Shown here: piece by piece, positions 1-12,796 of the stretch
Layout of the letters: each line of letters begins with the position of its first letter
How positions within the stretch are numbered: position 1 is the first letter of the stretch
From: Synanceia verrucosa
Lineage: Eukaryota; Chordata; Actinopteri; Perciformes; Synanceiidae
DNA length: 64,000 nt
NCBI GenBank assembly: GCA_029721515.1
Contig: CM056565.1
Location: 5,644,742-5,708,741 of the forward strand
Direction of reading: 5' to 3'
Made by a program: the position numbers and the translations under genes
Notes under the pieces: generated by a model
Database searches by the model: none
Told to the model about the DNA's origin: nothing
The model's input: the letters and a program-made list of their open reading frames with translations, nothing else

Positions 1-2363
1 GGCATTAGGAAGTTCAGTCCCATTTTCTTCATCCGTTTAGATTTTGTGCGTGTGAGGATACGCTTTGTGTATTTGGGATGCCTTGTCAATGCATAAGTGG
101 AGGATTATGGCCTATAAGTCATGGTGTTTTTTCCAAGCACTGATTTATCCCTGCTCGCCTCAGAAAAGAAGAGAAATGGGCCTCAGGGAGAGTGCAAAAG
201 AACAGCCTTTATATAACAACTTTTAGCCTGGATGGAAGTGGAAAGCACTTATATACCCATGTACTGTAGTTTAATAGAGAGAGTAGAGAAGGATAAAGAG
301 ATGTCAAACTCTGCTCTGTCAGCTTGCTGTACAATACAAGCACTTCTGTGGCAGATGATTACAATTATGACGTGGGATTTGATTTTGTGCCATACTGCAG
401 ACAAGAAAAGAGACAATGGCACGCTGTCACCTTTTCCGGCTGTTTGACAAGAGCCATCTCTCGTTCAGATATGACGACAAAGGCTGTGATAGCAAATATG
501 CCATCTGTTAGAGAGGGGGAAAGTACCTGCTGTGACAAGCTGCTTTTACTCTACATCTGCCATGTTACAAAAGCTCCATCGCTCATTCTGCACACAAGCA
601 CTACCCATCACATCTGTGTCTGAGGAGAGAGGTGTAGCCTGGGGCCAAAGAACAGAGGATAGAAGGGAAGAGATGGGGCATCAAGTAACAGCAGCAGGAG
701 CGATGAGACATCAATGCTGGAAAAAAGGGTGCAGAGTAGAAAAGGATGGCTCTCCTCTATGAATACTGATTCGTAGAAACTGAGGATGATCTGGTGACTC
801 AACCAAGCAAACCTCTTGAGTTCTGAATAACGAAAAACTATATTGTTTTCCATTCCATCACTTCTCAAGTGGCACAAACTTTTCATGTAATGAATCTTAA
901 CCAGCTGCCTACATTGTGTTCATGAGGAATTGAGAATTAATCCTTTAACAGCTAATGTATTGCCGGCGACACATCACACATGTGCACTATGGATTACTGT
1001 AATTGTGTAACAGTTTGTGCTATCATAAAAATCCAACAGTTTCTGAAAGCTGAGACACTGTGCTTTAAAGCCAATATGGTGTAGTTTCATTATTGCCTTT
1101 CCAGGAAGCAGTCTCTTGTGGCAAAAAATGCCTCTTTTATGGCTGATTTTTGCACATTTAGAGGCAAAGACTCACAAAAATGTATTGTAAATAGTTTTCA
1201 TCTTTCCAAATTTAAACTTTAATGTGTAAAATCTGTTATTCGTGTTCAACTGCATTGTTTTTGTCATTTTAAACTGTTATTACACACTTATACAGTAAAT
1301 CGTAAATAATTGCCAGATATTGTAATTTCCAAGTCTTCTGGATAAGCAAGAAAGGTCCAGGCAGACATTTTGAGGCTCAAGTGTTAAAGGGTGACCAGGT
1401 GACTGTGCCACATATACAGCTCACTGTTTTGACATTATACATTTAAATATTGGAAAATCCTGGAGGAAACCTGATGCATAAAACCTTTTCATACTTTCTT
1501 GCAGATTTCTGTGCAGGACGTTCTGTCAGGTCATTCATGCAAACAGATGTCAGAGATTCGACATGCATGTTTAACCTATACTGTAACTGGGATCTTGCCA
1601 ACAGACAGGTCAGCACAAGTAAATGTAACCACTGATGCAGATGATTTATCACTTAAGTAAACATGAGTCAGTCTCTGGTGTGAAATCCAGACACATATGG
1701 CACACATGAATGAACACACAGACACCCCATCAGCTACAGCAGTGATGCTCCAGCCAGGTCAGTTCCTGTGTCCTTGGCCAGGGGAAGCTCCAGCAGTGCA
1801 GTGCAGTGAGAGCACAAAGCTACTGAAGGATGAATAAGCCCAGAGCTCCCTGCAGGCACTTGCTTATTAAATGGTAAGTGTTATGGCTCGACCCGCTGGG
1901 CTACAAATATAGGCATTACCCAGAATGCTGCCTGTTGTCTAGAGCTCATCACACTGTCACTTCCTCTTAACTGCAACCCCAGTCTATAATCAGCAGGTTT
2001 GTGCTCAGCTGGTTCAAGGCAGCAGCCGAGGCAGCAACAGAGGGTAGACCAGTCTGTTCAGTATGTATAGAGGACCTCTGCACAGATATGTATTTATTTA
2101 AATAGAAATAAGTGTTTTTACTGTCCATTACGATTCTGTCTCTAGAACTTTAAAAATTATTCAATCATTTGTAAAGTCGATCCACAGACCATTTATATTT
2201 AAATGTTCAATATTTAATGAATATTAATTGCAATATTTTGAAAATGTCAAACATGGTGACTGCTGCTTGTGGCAAACCGTGTTAACAGGACTATCAGTGA
2301 GTTGACCTGTTATCAGCTGTACCCACAGTATGAGCGCAGAGCGGTGGAGCACGTTCACATGAC
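1..2363. other. unannotated AT-rich DNA
   Basis: I see no gene here. The open frames are short (under 110 codons), overlap on both strands and show no recognisable domain or splice-flanked structure. No repeat family is recognisable by eye. It may be intergenic or intronic. Confidence 0.6.
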
Positions 2364-2393
2364 ATATATATGTATATGTATATGTATATATAC

Positions 2394-2442
<49 letters not shown>

Positions 2443-2495
2443 CGTATATATATATATATATATATATACATATATACGTATATATACATATATAC

Positions 2496-2529
<34 letters not shown>
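2364..2529. repeat. TA-type microsatellite with TG/CG interruptions
   Basis: About 166 bp of nearly pure alternating pyrimidine-purine sequence, mainly (TA)n, with periodic GTA and ACGTA interruptions (around 2370-2395, 2441-2446, 2471-2500). It is self-complementary, so it can extrude cruciforms or hairpins and should be length-polymorphic. The Tyr/Ile-alternating open frames on both strands across it are translations of the repeat, not genes. Confidence 0.97.
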
Positions 2530-2533
<4 letters not shown>

Positions 2534-3073
2534 TGATATGATCAGCCAGCCAGGGTCTGTAAACACAAACCATATCTTTACATGGACATGTGTTTCTTTA
2601 AGCACACATCCTGTTGACCTCATAACTAAAGGTAAAATTGGTCATCTTGAGAAACTACCACTTATTATTTGTTATAAAAATATGTGTGAAATGATCTATA
2701 TGTGATACCCAGACCACTCTTTTCCAATGAAAGCAGCCAGTAACACTAGCTCTAAAAATCCCTAAAGATCCCTAAAGAAAAAGTCGTCAAATCAGCAACA
2801 ACTGTCCCTTCAGGCCTTCTCTAAACCTCTAAAATGATCGTTATGAACGTAATCAACAAACATGTAAATTTTTAGGACTCACAGCTGTCAAGCTTAGCAC
2901 CTTGTGGAGGACTAGTGATAATGACGCGTGCACGCAGGTAGACAGGCAGTTCAGTCCATTTATTAGGGCAGAAATGAAATGATTGGAGGGGCTTATTAAA
3001 GTGTTTGATTTATTGATTACTGTCAAAATGTAATGAGGATTTCAACAAACATGAATAAAATTAACAACACTAC
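2530..3073. other. unannotated DNA
   Basis: No coding signal and no repeat recognised, apart from a tiny local duplication of 'tccctaaaga' near 2760-2777. Confidence 0.5.
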
Positions 3074-3166
3074 TAAGGCTGCAACTCATGACATTTAATT
3101 GTTGATTAATCTGCTGATCATTTTATTGATTAATCAATCAAACGTTTGGTCTACCAAATGTCAGAC
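3074..3166 (+). repeat. teleost dispersed repeat ('ggctgcaact...gattaatc' type)
   Basis: The segment starts with 'aaggctgcaact', runs through several 'gattaatc'-like palindromic words and ends near 'ctaccaaatgtcag'. This order matches a very abundant fish repeat of DNA-transposon origin that I recognise from memory. A related fragment lies in the other orientation near 59395-59500. The superfamily is not decided from this sequence. Confidence 0.5.
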
Positions 3167-3190
3167 AGTAACAGTGATACGTATTAATTA

Positions 3191-3300
3191 TGCTACATGC
3201 ACTTACTGCTTATTGCACTTCTGGTTAGATGCTGAACTGCATTTCACTTCTCTGTACCTGTACATGTGAAATGACAACATAGTTGAATCTAATCTATTGA
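3191..3300 (+). repeat. LINE-type 3' tail fragment
   Basis: Contains 'ttgcacttctggttagat', 'gcatttc', 'ctgtacctgtacatgtg', 'aatgacaa' and a short 'aatctaatcta' end. This is the typical order of words in the 3' end of a common fish non-LTR element (CR1/L2-like) or of a SINE sharing that tail. Only the 3' end is present, as expected for a 5'-truncated copy. Confidence 0.5.
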
Positions 3301-6300
3301 TCAGAGTTTCACAACACAAAATAGCTAATTTGCCCTATTTCTTGCACAGCTAACTTAATAAGTCTATACACTATAAGTCATATCTATAGCATATTATACT
3401 GGTTTATATGCAGTGGATATTCCACTCAGACTGGTAATCTCTTAAATCACTAAGGTCTAAAATATGTTTCTTCTCAGCTTTCCAATATTCCAATCCAGAC
3501 AGGGAAGAAAAATCAACGGCTAATCGTAGGGTAATCATGCTGAACACAAGAGGGCCAGTGGCTTAGCTTTGAGTGGATATCTGGACACAGGTGCTCTGAA
3601 ATGTGACATTACAGCCCCTAAACGTCATAGGGTGAGCCTCTACATGGATCAGTTTCCATCACACTAACCGTTTAACTGTGTGCACCACAGGCTGCAGAGC
3701 ATGACGGAAAACAGTTGGTGCAAATGAGCTGTGAAGAATAATATTTTGACATGCTGAATGTTAGTTGTGTGCTGTGGCGATGTGATTAATTGTTGTGATT
3801 GCACCTGCAGATTGACATAATGTGCTTCATGAAGTTTTGAGAGTGACATTAGGAGACACAGAATAATGTGCTGGCCAACAACAGCTAAGTCACTGCAGCA
3901 GCACCAGCTGAGTCCAAGTGTTCTGTGTTTTGCTGGTTTGGAAATAATACGGGTTAATATGGATTTTTTTTTTTGAAGAGTTGGTTTGTATATCGAATGC
4001 TCTGCAAGGAAAAATTACTGTTTTTTTAATGGAGTCTGGTGGCTTTGAAGAGAAGTAGTATCCTCAAACAGCCCTTTATAACTGCAATAATCTGCTTATT
4101 GATGCTCTTCAAAGCCACCGGACTGACAAATATTTCCTTGCTCGTTCTCCTGTCTGCTTTTCCAAACTGAAAGTGTCTCCCTCTAAGGTTCTGTAGGTAA
4201 TATATAGTGACTTTAAGGATGTGGGCTTCATGTGTTGTCTGTAGAAATGGCATCATGCATCGACCTACATCAGGTCAAGTGGAAAAAAAGGCTTTTAGAG
4301 GGTCTAAAGAAAACAGAATTTAAAATAGAATTTTAAAAACATCCACACTTTGATCAAAATATAAATGATCAGACTTGAATACAGAAGGAACACCAATTTG
4401 ATATTGGTCCCTGCAAAAAGGGTCTTACCTTAAAGTAATCTTTTTTGTGTGTTCACTGAGACAAAAAATGTGATAGCATCTTTATTGAACATGTGTGTTA
4501 TACATTTCAGTTCATGGAAATTTAAACTTGTTCTGGCATGCTTTAAACCATTGTCTGCCTATAGGATCATGAGTGTCTAGAGTGCATTTTCTGTGTAATA
4601 TACACATTATTTCATATTAATTTACTCCCCGACTGTACGTGTGTGTATACATACATCTCTGATACATTACCACATGCATTGGCCTTGGTAAGCACTTCTC
4701 TTTTCATTAAAAAATCCCTACAGATGCATGTATTGAAATGATTACCGTACGGCTTTGACAGCTGAAAGAATTACTAGCATGGGAGATGCTGGGAATGAGA
4801 ATAAAACTGGATGGGTAAGCTGTAAAGTAACCGTTAAATCATGTGTTTTGCAACAGCTATTCAAATGGGCCGTGGTTATCAATGTGTCAGCAAGGAGCGT
4901 ACTTTTCACATTTACAATTTCCTTCTGTACAAGGTGACAGACAGGAGTTGACTGCTGTAAAATTGAGTTATGCCACGAGTCATTGTGAGTAAAATCTCTC
5001 CATGTAAGCACCCACACAGCAGAAAAGTACATTTGTGACATGCAGCATGAACCCCCACCACCACCACCAGTATGGTGAGAGTGGTGGGAGAGGAAAACTG
5101 CCTTGTCTGACAAATGCAAGGCAAGTACAACAGAGGTGAATAACACATAATAGCTTGTTAGCTCAGAGATTGTGTGTATGCTGCACATACAGTATGCCAA
5201 GCCTGTTATTTTTCAGCTGTACACAGTACAAATAGTCAGATGATTTGACTTCTGCGCTCATATTTCTTTGATTCCAACTATAACATCATCACTCTAAACA
5301 CCTCCTGTTTAATTATTTCCTCTCTCTGCATCAGGGGTGTTCATTTACACTACCCATGTTCACAATATCGACAAACAAGATAATCAAAGAAACAGAAAGA
5401 CCTGAGTACTTAATGATGAGGGGTTTATCCCCTTCACGTCTCATTTCCGCAGGATTTCATTAAAAATGTGTTTACAAGAAAAAGGGTGTTTTATTTTCCT
5501 CTTTAATTAGTGTCAGCCTCAAGGTCCTTTTATCCCCAGAAGCAATATTAGCACAGATACTGTAAGCAAGTGCAACCAATTCAGGGGTTTGTGAAATAAT
5601 AAAGCTGTGATAAGTGGGCCAGCAACTGGAAGGACACATGTAGGATGTATGGCATCACCAGAGAGGGACAAGTGAGGAATTAGAGGTACTTGTCAACCAG
5701 TCCACCTCTTCCATTAACTCTCTCTATGCCTTCTTTTTTTCTCCCTGTTTATCTCACACAAAGTAAAACCCTGGCACTTTCAAACTAATTACCAGTCTGA
5801 CTGCAGCTAATTCATTTCAAAGTGGTTTGCCTTTTATGCTGTGAAGCTCAGTAACATGTCGTCCATAGGAGGTGTTGCTTCGTGTCTCACACCAGCTGCG
5901 TCTGTTTTCTCTCCTCTGCTGCCTCACCAGTCAGTGTTTGTGAGGGGAGAGCACTGAGGGCAGAGCCCAGCGCTTCATCATGGAGAGGTGAAAAACTACT
6001 GGAGAAGACAGTGGTGGGTGGAGGAGGGAAGACTCACTGGAACGTAGCTGCTCAGATAACGATGACCTCTGACGCGAGGAGAGGGATGTTCTAGCACCAG
6101 TCTAACCAGTTCCCTACTTCTATCTCACCACACTGGCACTGGTCCTTCAGACACACTTGTTAAACATGACTCAGCAGGTAACAATGCTACACAATATGAT
6201 CTGTTACAATACACCTTTCCTGGGCTTCAGTAAACTAATCATGTGCCATTAGAAAGAATCTCAAAAAAGAAGTGTTACATAATTTATCTTGTTTTAAGAG

Positions 6301-6594
6301 TCAATTTCTTATTTTAAATGTTCAACTTTATACTATAATCTTAAATCAAGAATAATATAATCCAAAATATAATCTTGTTAGGTTCATTTTTTGAGGACCT
6401 TTTTCCTCAGATTTTGTTTTTTTATCTTGTTTTTAGACACCTCTTTTTTGCAGAGCATCAAGTGGACGGAAACAGAAGTGGACTTTAAAGCAGTTAAGGA
6501 CAAGCATATTACACACCTACAAAGACAGCAAGCACACAAACAGAGCATAAACTCTAAAACAACATATTGCACAACCCTGTTAAAGGAACAACTG
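3301..6594. other. unannotated DNA with one hairpin
   Basis: No gene supported. Short open frames on both strands, such as those around 4742-5200, have no recognisable domain and overlap antisense frames of similar length. The only structure noted is the inverted repeat at 4034-4123. Confidence 0.5.
4034..4123. repeat. 19-bp inverted repeat (hairpin)
   Basis: Left arm 4034-4052 and right arm 4105-4123 are reverse complements with one mismatch, separated by 52 nt. The stem word is 'ctcttcaaagccaccggac' on the right side. It could be a small fold-back relic or a chance structure. Confidence 0.75.
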
Positions 6595-7605
6595 TTAAAG
6601 CTATAGTCTGTCATTCTGTTCAGAAACACTTTTTGCTACAGTATACTGGGTGAAATGGTCCTTCCTCCTTGAGAGAAGTCAAGTGACCTCTGTGGCAGCT
6701 ACGGGACTGTAAAAACTCTGACCAATCAACTGCCTTCATGTCTTGTCCTGCTCATGCCCCCCTCTGTCCCTCCCTCCTCCCCACTGTTGCTGGAAATATC
6801 CAGCACACTCCATCCATCCATTATCTACCGCTTATCCTTACATAGGGTCGCAGGGGGGCTGGAGTCTATCCCAGCTGCCTGGACAAGTCTCCAGTTCATC
6901 ACAGGACACAGAGAGACAGACAACCACTCACACTCACATTCACACCTACTGTCAATTTAATTTAGCCAATTAACCTAATCCCCATGGATGTTTTCATGTG
7001 TGCCCATCCAGCACACTCCTGTGCAGAAATATAGTTAGCAGGAGAGTCTGTTCTGTAGGGAACAATGTCAGAGGAAATGCAGCCAAAAATATCACTTCCA
7101 GTGTTACTTCTGATGACTCACCCTGCTAAACAGACAAAGAGAAGAAAGAGGGAGGCAGAAAAGACTGAAAGACAAAACTCTGGATAAAGCTAAGAGGACA
7201 AACCAGAGTGAACATCAGTGGAGACACTGAGACATGTGAAGGGACTGAAAAGTGATGCAGAAGTTTCAGTTTTCTTTCTGTTGGACAGGTAATTATTTGT
7301 TTAGCTTCGGGAGGAGTTATTATTTTCATGAAATATGTTAACGTAGCTACTTTTGTTGTTAGTATTAGCCCAATGCTAACATTAGCTTCTCTGTGGGTGC
7401 TGCTTGTATTGATGAGGTTATAGGATATGACATTTTGACCATATTGCACAGCCAGAGTCTCCAGATTCTGCATTATAATTGTGATAAAATGAAGAAATAT
7501 TGTCTCTGAATGGGATGTTTTATATTTGTGGTGATGTAGCATACTGGCTACATCAGGGGATGTGGCTTTGAAGGAGGGGTGGAGCATCACAGACTATAGC
7601 TTTAA
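6595..7605. mobile_element. TTAA-flanked MITE with TIR 'agctatagtctgt'
   Basis: Left end TTAA (6595-6598) followed by 'agctatagtctgtcat'. Right end is its inverse, 'atcacagactatagct', followed by TTAA (7602-7605). The termini match over about 16 positions with one or two differences. A TTAA target duplication is characteristic of piggyBac-type transposases, so I infer a non-autonomous piggyBac-like element. No transposase ORF is seen. About 208 bp of the interior is a later SINE insertion plus its duplication (6812-7019). Confidence 0.75.
6812..7005 (-). mobile_element. 5'-truncated SINE (copy 1), nested in the TTAA MITE
   Basis: On the minus strand the copy ends with 'gataagcggtagataatgga' and a short (ATGG)n tail, the same 3' end as the copies at 17793-18170 and 47631-47964. 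It lacks the tRNA-like head and is truncated. It is flanked by a 14-bp direct duplication 'atccagcacactcc' at 6798-6811 and 7006-7019, which proves target-primed insertion into the older MITE. Confidence 0.88.
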
Positions 7606-9208
7606 AGGGATTTATACTATATAATCTGAGTAAACTAATTCTTTTGTGTTTAGTAAAAATGAGCACAAAGGATCACTAACTAAACCATTTTTTGGTTTGC
7701 TTATAGCACACGGTACTTGTTTTTGTCAGTAACCCTCTCACTCGTTTTTAAAAGGCCAAAGCTTCTCTGGTGCGATGAACATATATAATATTAATGTTTG
7801 CTAATTAGCAGTACGTGCAGACAGTGCTTCTTTATCAATAATAATCAGACTTAACAATGATGAAAAAATATATTTAGTTGCAGTCCTGATATGAATAATG
7901 CAAAGAATAAATTAACCCTGCACCACTGAGCGATGTGGAATATCCACTTATATCATTTCTTGCATGAAAAATGAAATTTATCCAAAGAAAGATAGACAAG
8001 GACAGAGAGAGGGAGGGGTATATATTTGCATATATTTGAAGCACCTTTATTAAGGCAGCTGCTCTGGAGGGTGAAACGTCTTTCACACAGATAAACACTG
8101 CTGGGCTTTAATAAACATGCCTAAAAGACTGTTTAAATTCAGCAGCTGTAGCAGTGGTTGCAAATCCCTGCCAACCAAAATTACTTTTCGATGTACAAAG
8201 CTACGGGCATTCTCAGATAAACGTAATTACAGAAATCCCCACTGTCTGTTCAAATGTTATTCCTTTGAGTGAAATAAATGGATCCAATCTTCATTTAAAC
8301 AATATAACTTATCTGCCACAATTGGCATGCCACTAAACTTTTCTCTAATGCAAAATAAGCAAGGTTAAATAAAGGAAAAATATGCTTTGCAGAAGTCCTG
8401 CACTGTAGCAGTATATGTGCCTGCATAAGTATTTTCTGCCTGACGATTCAATTCCTCTTTAGGGAAAGTCAAATATTTCTCCCAATGACTTTGAATGAAA
8501 AGAGTCCGTGATCTAATCGGAGAAAGCCTGCAGCAGCAATAACAAAGAGATGACACGATCAAAAGCGATAATCTTGGAGGTGCATCACTCTAAACATTAA
8601 TCAGAGAAGAACAGGCTCAGGCTTCCTGTAGGCTCGGTGCCGGAGATTCATCACTCGCTCTCCGATGGCCTATGCATGCTCACATTTCATTAGCATCATA
8701 AATTATGTCCCCTGAGGGAAGCCAGGTGGCCCCAGACAAAGACCTCACCCCTGTGACAGAGTGAACAGCCACTGAGGGCTTGTCACTGTGTTCGTGTCCC
8801 TGTCATGCACACACTAAACTCTGCGTACGCTTTCGCAGGCAGCTGATTGTGCAGCGGACAAACAACAAATGCTGAGGATGAAATTAATTGACAGCCAAAA
8901 AGGGAACTTCTCTGCTGGCACAACTGGGGAATGACTGCAGCAGAAATGTAGGAAGAATATGTATCATAAAGAGTGTGAAATCAAGATAGCAGGGAGTGAG
9001 ATGCAGGTAGCCCCGTTTAGGCCTGTAACAAGAATTTTTACATGCTGATGGTTGTTTAATGTCAGCAGGGTGTAAATATGTAAATGTTTTGCATCTGAGC
9101 AGAATGCAACTACGTGTTGCTTACACAGATATTACACTGTGCAGCAGATTGTCTAGAATACATAACATGCAGAAATCTGTTCCTATATTGATGATGTAGA
9201 CAAGTATT
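7606..9208. other. unannotated DNA
   Basis: No gene supported. The piece at about 8560-8900 is less AT-biased than its surroundings and holds homeodomain/octamer-like words (tatgcatgctc, cattagcatcataaatta). That is compatible with, but does not demonstrate, a conserved non-coding element. Confidence 0.4.
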
Positions 9209-9954
9209 TTAAGGGGAAGTTCCATTTTTTTTTTACAAATTGGACCTTATTTCTGGGATAAAATACTGTCATTTACTCACCCATTTCACTCTGGAGTCAT
9301 TTGGAGTATTTCTGATGATATTTGGATTTATTGATATCCATTTAACAGGAGTGAATGGGGCACTGAAATGCAGCCAGTAAATGACACAAACTTATTTCTC
9401 AAATAACAGACATTTAATAAGATGGGCTTCATGATTACTCTTCTCATTTGAGTCAGTAGTTGTCCGTAACTTCAGAAAATTCAGTCTGTAAACAGACTCT
9501 ACTTCCTGTGTATCATAGTTTACTAAGGGTCCCATAGTGCCCACCTATGTGTCCTTCACAGTGCCTGAACTAAAACAAAGCATGTATGTGACAACATTAC
9601 AAATAAGTATTTTAGTTCAGGCACTGTGAAGGACACATAGGTGGCCACTAGGGATCCTTAGTAAACTATGACACAGATTGAATTTTCTCAACTTACGGAC
9701 AACTCCTGACTTAAATGAGAATAGTAATAGTGTAACCCATCTTATTAAAGGTCTGTTATTTGAGAAATGGTCAAGTTTGTGTCATTTACTGGTTACATTT
9801 CAGTGCCCCATTCACTCCTGTTAATTGGATATCATCAAATCCAAAAATTGCCGGAAATACTCCAGATGTCTCCAAAGTGAAATGGGTGAGTAAATGACAG
9901 TATTTTATCCCAGATATAAGGTTCAGTTTGTAAAAAACAGCACTTCCCCTTTAA
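9209..9954. mobile_element. fold-back element with ~340-bp arms, TTAA ends
   Basis: The left arm runs from TTAA (9209-9212) 'ggggaagt' to about 9570. The right arm, about 9610 to TTAA (9951-9954), is its reverse complement with scattered mismatches. The spacer near 9575-9610 is only a few tens of bases. Paired words include 'cctatgtgtccttcacagtg' with its complement, and 'catttactcacccatttcac' with its complement. I infer a fold-back (long-TIR) MITE inserted at a TTAA site. There is no transposase; the short minus-strand ORF at 9835-10128 runs across the right end into the flank and is not credible. Confidence 0.85.
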
Positions 9955-11167
9955 GTACAAGAGGAAAAGATATTGCTGTCTAAATCCCTCCTGCTCTGCA
10001 TAAACAACACTGAATAACTTCAGAATATGTCGGAAAACTTTGACATGAGAAGAACTGTCGAGGTAGTGGCTCAAGATTACAGTCTGTCTGGAGATGACTG
10101 CTAGATAAGTTAAAGCCAACACGAGCACACGTCAACAGGTCACAAATGTTTTGAACATCAAAAATGATCTAAAAAGTTATTGTTGTACGGGCAGGCTAAG
10201 AGCTATACCTAAAAACATCAGAGTGCATCTCTACTGGCACTCCACGACACTTCATGAACGATGAAAGCATAAAGAGGCGGAAGTGGAACCGATGGATATA
10301 AATGATACATTGTCATCTTGAGGAACAGGATCAATATATAATGAGGTTTAATGGACCAGAAAAGTGTCTAATAGAAATGATGGCAGCCCCAGCCTCACCA
10401 CACAAACATTATGAAGCCAGATAAATCGCTTTCCTTGAGAGCACTTTGCCCTGAGCACAAATGACTCAGGAGGGCTGCTTTTACGACCCCTGTTTATGTA
10501 GATATGTAGCCTGCAGTCTGTTTGCCTTATTATGTAACCGTGGCTTTTTCTGGCCGTGTTTATACCTGTCTCACTCGCATTTGTATTGTTATTTTGTAGA
10601 CTATGTGAATGATTGACATCTTGCACTGTGCACATGGGAAAGCTGTGGTTTGTTTCAGCGCAACAGTGAGGAAACACTATCACAAACCACAAAGAAACAA
10701 AAACATGTTTTACACATGTCGCAATTAATATGAGCATGAAGGGATAAATGGATAATCTGGTAATTTACTGTGTCAACACACACTGAGCTAACACCTAAAC
10801 TGAGAAACTAGAACGTTGTTTAAATTGTGGTTTGTTCTGCTTGTCTGCGCTGTGATATTAAAGCTTTACATATTCTGTCTGATCCATCTGCTGTCTGCCA
10901 GACATTTCCCTGAAAACACCCTCCGCTGCACTGATGTGAAGCGTTTCCTGTAGGCCTGGACGACAAATTAATGTTTCCCAATATTGATGTTGCAATATTT
11001 AAAATAAATGTGATTATTCATAAAATACTAAAACCAATATTCAGTGTAATGAACTGTATTCCACTGTTAAGTGTTACATGAGTCAAAACTCTTTAAGTGT
11101 TAAACAGAATGAATTATTACAAAAGACTTCTGTGAAGCAATAACATGAAAGTTCCTAAAAATCAAGA

Positions 11168-11340
11168 CTACCTAAACTGAGACCAAGACCAAGACCAGAC
11201 CAGTGAGTCCCTCACTGCACCAGAGTCACTCCTCAAACTGATCATTGTCTCAAATGATCTTGAAATGAAATCCTTCAAAAAGTGATCTTGAGATGGTCTC
11301 GAGACCAAGAACGATCTTGAGTTCTGCATCAATAACATTG
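11168..11340. repeat. 'gagaccaagacc'-type dispersed repeat fragment
   Basis: Repeated words such as 'gagaccaagaccaagacc' and 'gtctcgagaccaagaacg', with inverse 'gatcttgaga' words. This resembles a fish repeat built on 'gtctcgagaccaagac' that I recall but cannot name. Confidence 0.35.
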
Positions 11341-11940
11341 AAAAATTGCCGAGGTCAAGCAGCAAGCAGCAACCACAGACAAAATATTATGTTTAATTAG
11401 AAGTTTTTAGTTGGTTATCATAGGAAAAATGATACACTATATTTTTACTAAACTGAAATTAGATTAAAAAAACTAAATCCATAAAAGACAAGACCATATT
11501 TCCTAAAATAAAAAATAATTTCACTTTTAGTTTGTTTGTATTATTTCACTACCAAATAAAGGACACTGCATCGTTAAAACTGAAGCATGCTACAATTCAT
11601 TTACGTCACATCAAACACTGAAGCAGACACACTGTAATAAATACATTTTAAAGATAAATACTTTATACCTGGGCCAAAGACACTGAACTATAACTACCAT
11701 AAACCAAAACAATTCATAACTAAAGCTCTCAGAAAATCAGAAAATGAACTAAAGAGAAATCAAAAAGTCCAAACTAAAATAAGGATTATTATGGATGTAT
11801 TCATGTAGCCTCCCACTGAAGCTCTGCACTGAATTTAATGCACTTTTATTTCTACCTGAGTGATCACAGGACCAACCAAGCTGGACGTGAACTTTGAGAT
11901 CATGGAGCTGATTGAGAATGAAACCCCATCAGCCAATATG

Positions 11941-11951
11941 ACACACACACA

Positions 11952-11988
<37 letters not shown>
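11941..11988. repeat. (CA)n microsatellite
   Basis: 48 bp of CA dinucleotides with one AAA interruption near 11953-11955. Confidence 0.97.
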
Positions 11989-11990
<2 letters not shown>

Positions 11991-12073
11991 CAGGATGTAA
12001 TATGGTTGGTGTTGTTCCAGCTCTTGCTTCCATTAATCACTCCTCCCTCTTGGTAGCTGCCATGCAGGGCAGT

Positions 12074-12796
12074 TTAAAGGTACAATATGTAAGAAATGTG
12101 TTTAAATTAACCATAAAATGGCCCTGATATGTCACCAGACATTAAGAAATCATGTTCATTTCAAATACTTATATCACTGACAACAGTAGTCCAGCCAGGA
12201 TATTCTCATTTAAAAAGCCAAGTTGCAGCCCTCAACTGATGTTGATGTTGTCATGTTGTGTTTTGGTCTGATGCTCCACCCTCCACCTATCTCCCAATCA
12301 CCAAGTCAGTAGTGTGTCAGCATCTGGGTTGCCAGTTCTGCTCTAGTTACCACAGCTGCAGCTACGAGCGTGTCGGATAAATAATGTCTAACGTTACGAA
12401 ACCTAAAAGACCTCATTATGAATCTCAAATACGTCGTGACAAAGTCCGAAATAAAACAAGGATTTGTATAGGAGATGCCTTTGAAAGATGGAGATGGCTG
12501 AAAGCGGACGGGTAGCAGCACTCCTCACCTCATACCCCCGGCCACCACCCGGGAGCTCTGCTCACTTTACCCCGTCCCTCCACAGCTCTCCTCTGGCACA
12601 TTTCGCTCCTTCTAAGTGTCCATGGTGATGCCCAACGTGGCTGCTTTTCATTCACTGTTACACTTTCTGTTCCTGTTGAATCCTGCAGCCTAACTGGCAA
12701 CCTCTAGTCAGGGGAGAGGGGAGACACCGCTCTACAGTAATTTGAAAGTGATTGCAGTACCAGTTTTGGCCACAATCCTACATACAGTTCCTTTAA
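12074..12796. mobile_element. TTAA-flanked MITE, TIR 'aggtacaatatgtaag'
   Basis: Left TTAA (12074-12077) followed by 'aggtacaatatgtaagaa'. The right end in reverse complement reads 'aggaactgtatgtagga' before TTAA (12793-12796), giving imperfect inverted termini. The 'aaaggtacaatatgtaagaa' terminus matches a frequent fish MITE. No transposase is visible; the minus-strand frame at 12306-12521 has no domain. A piggyBac-like origin is inferred from the TTAA only. Confidence 0.6.

Larger units (their letters stand above)
9955..12073. other. unannotated DNA with simple repeats
   Basis: No gene supported. Contains a GACCAA/GAGACC-rich patch and a CA microsatellite, listed separately. The rest is AT-rich sequence with no recognisable family. 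Confidence 0.45.

Noticed and set aside
2269..2705. Open frames on both strands of 70-111 codons rich in Tyr and Ile
   Set aside because: They are translations of the TA microsatellite.
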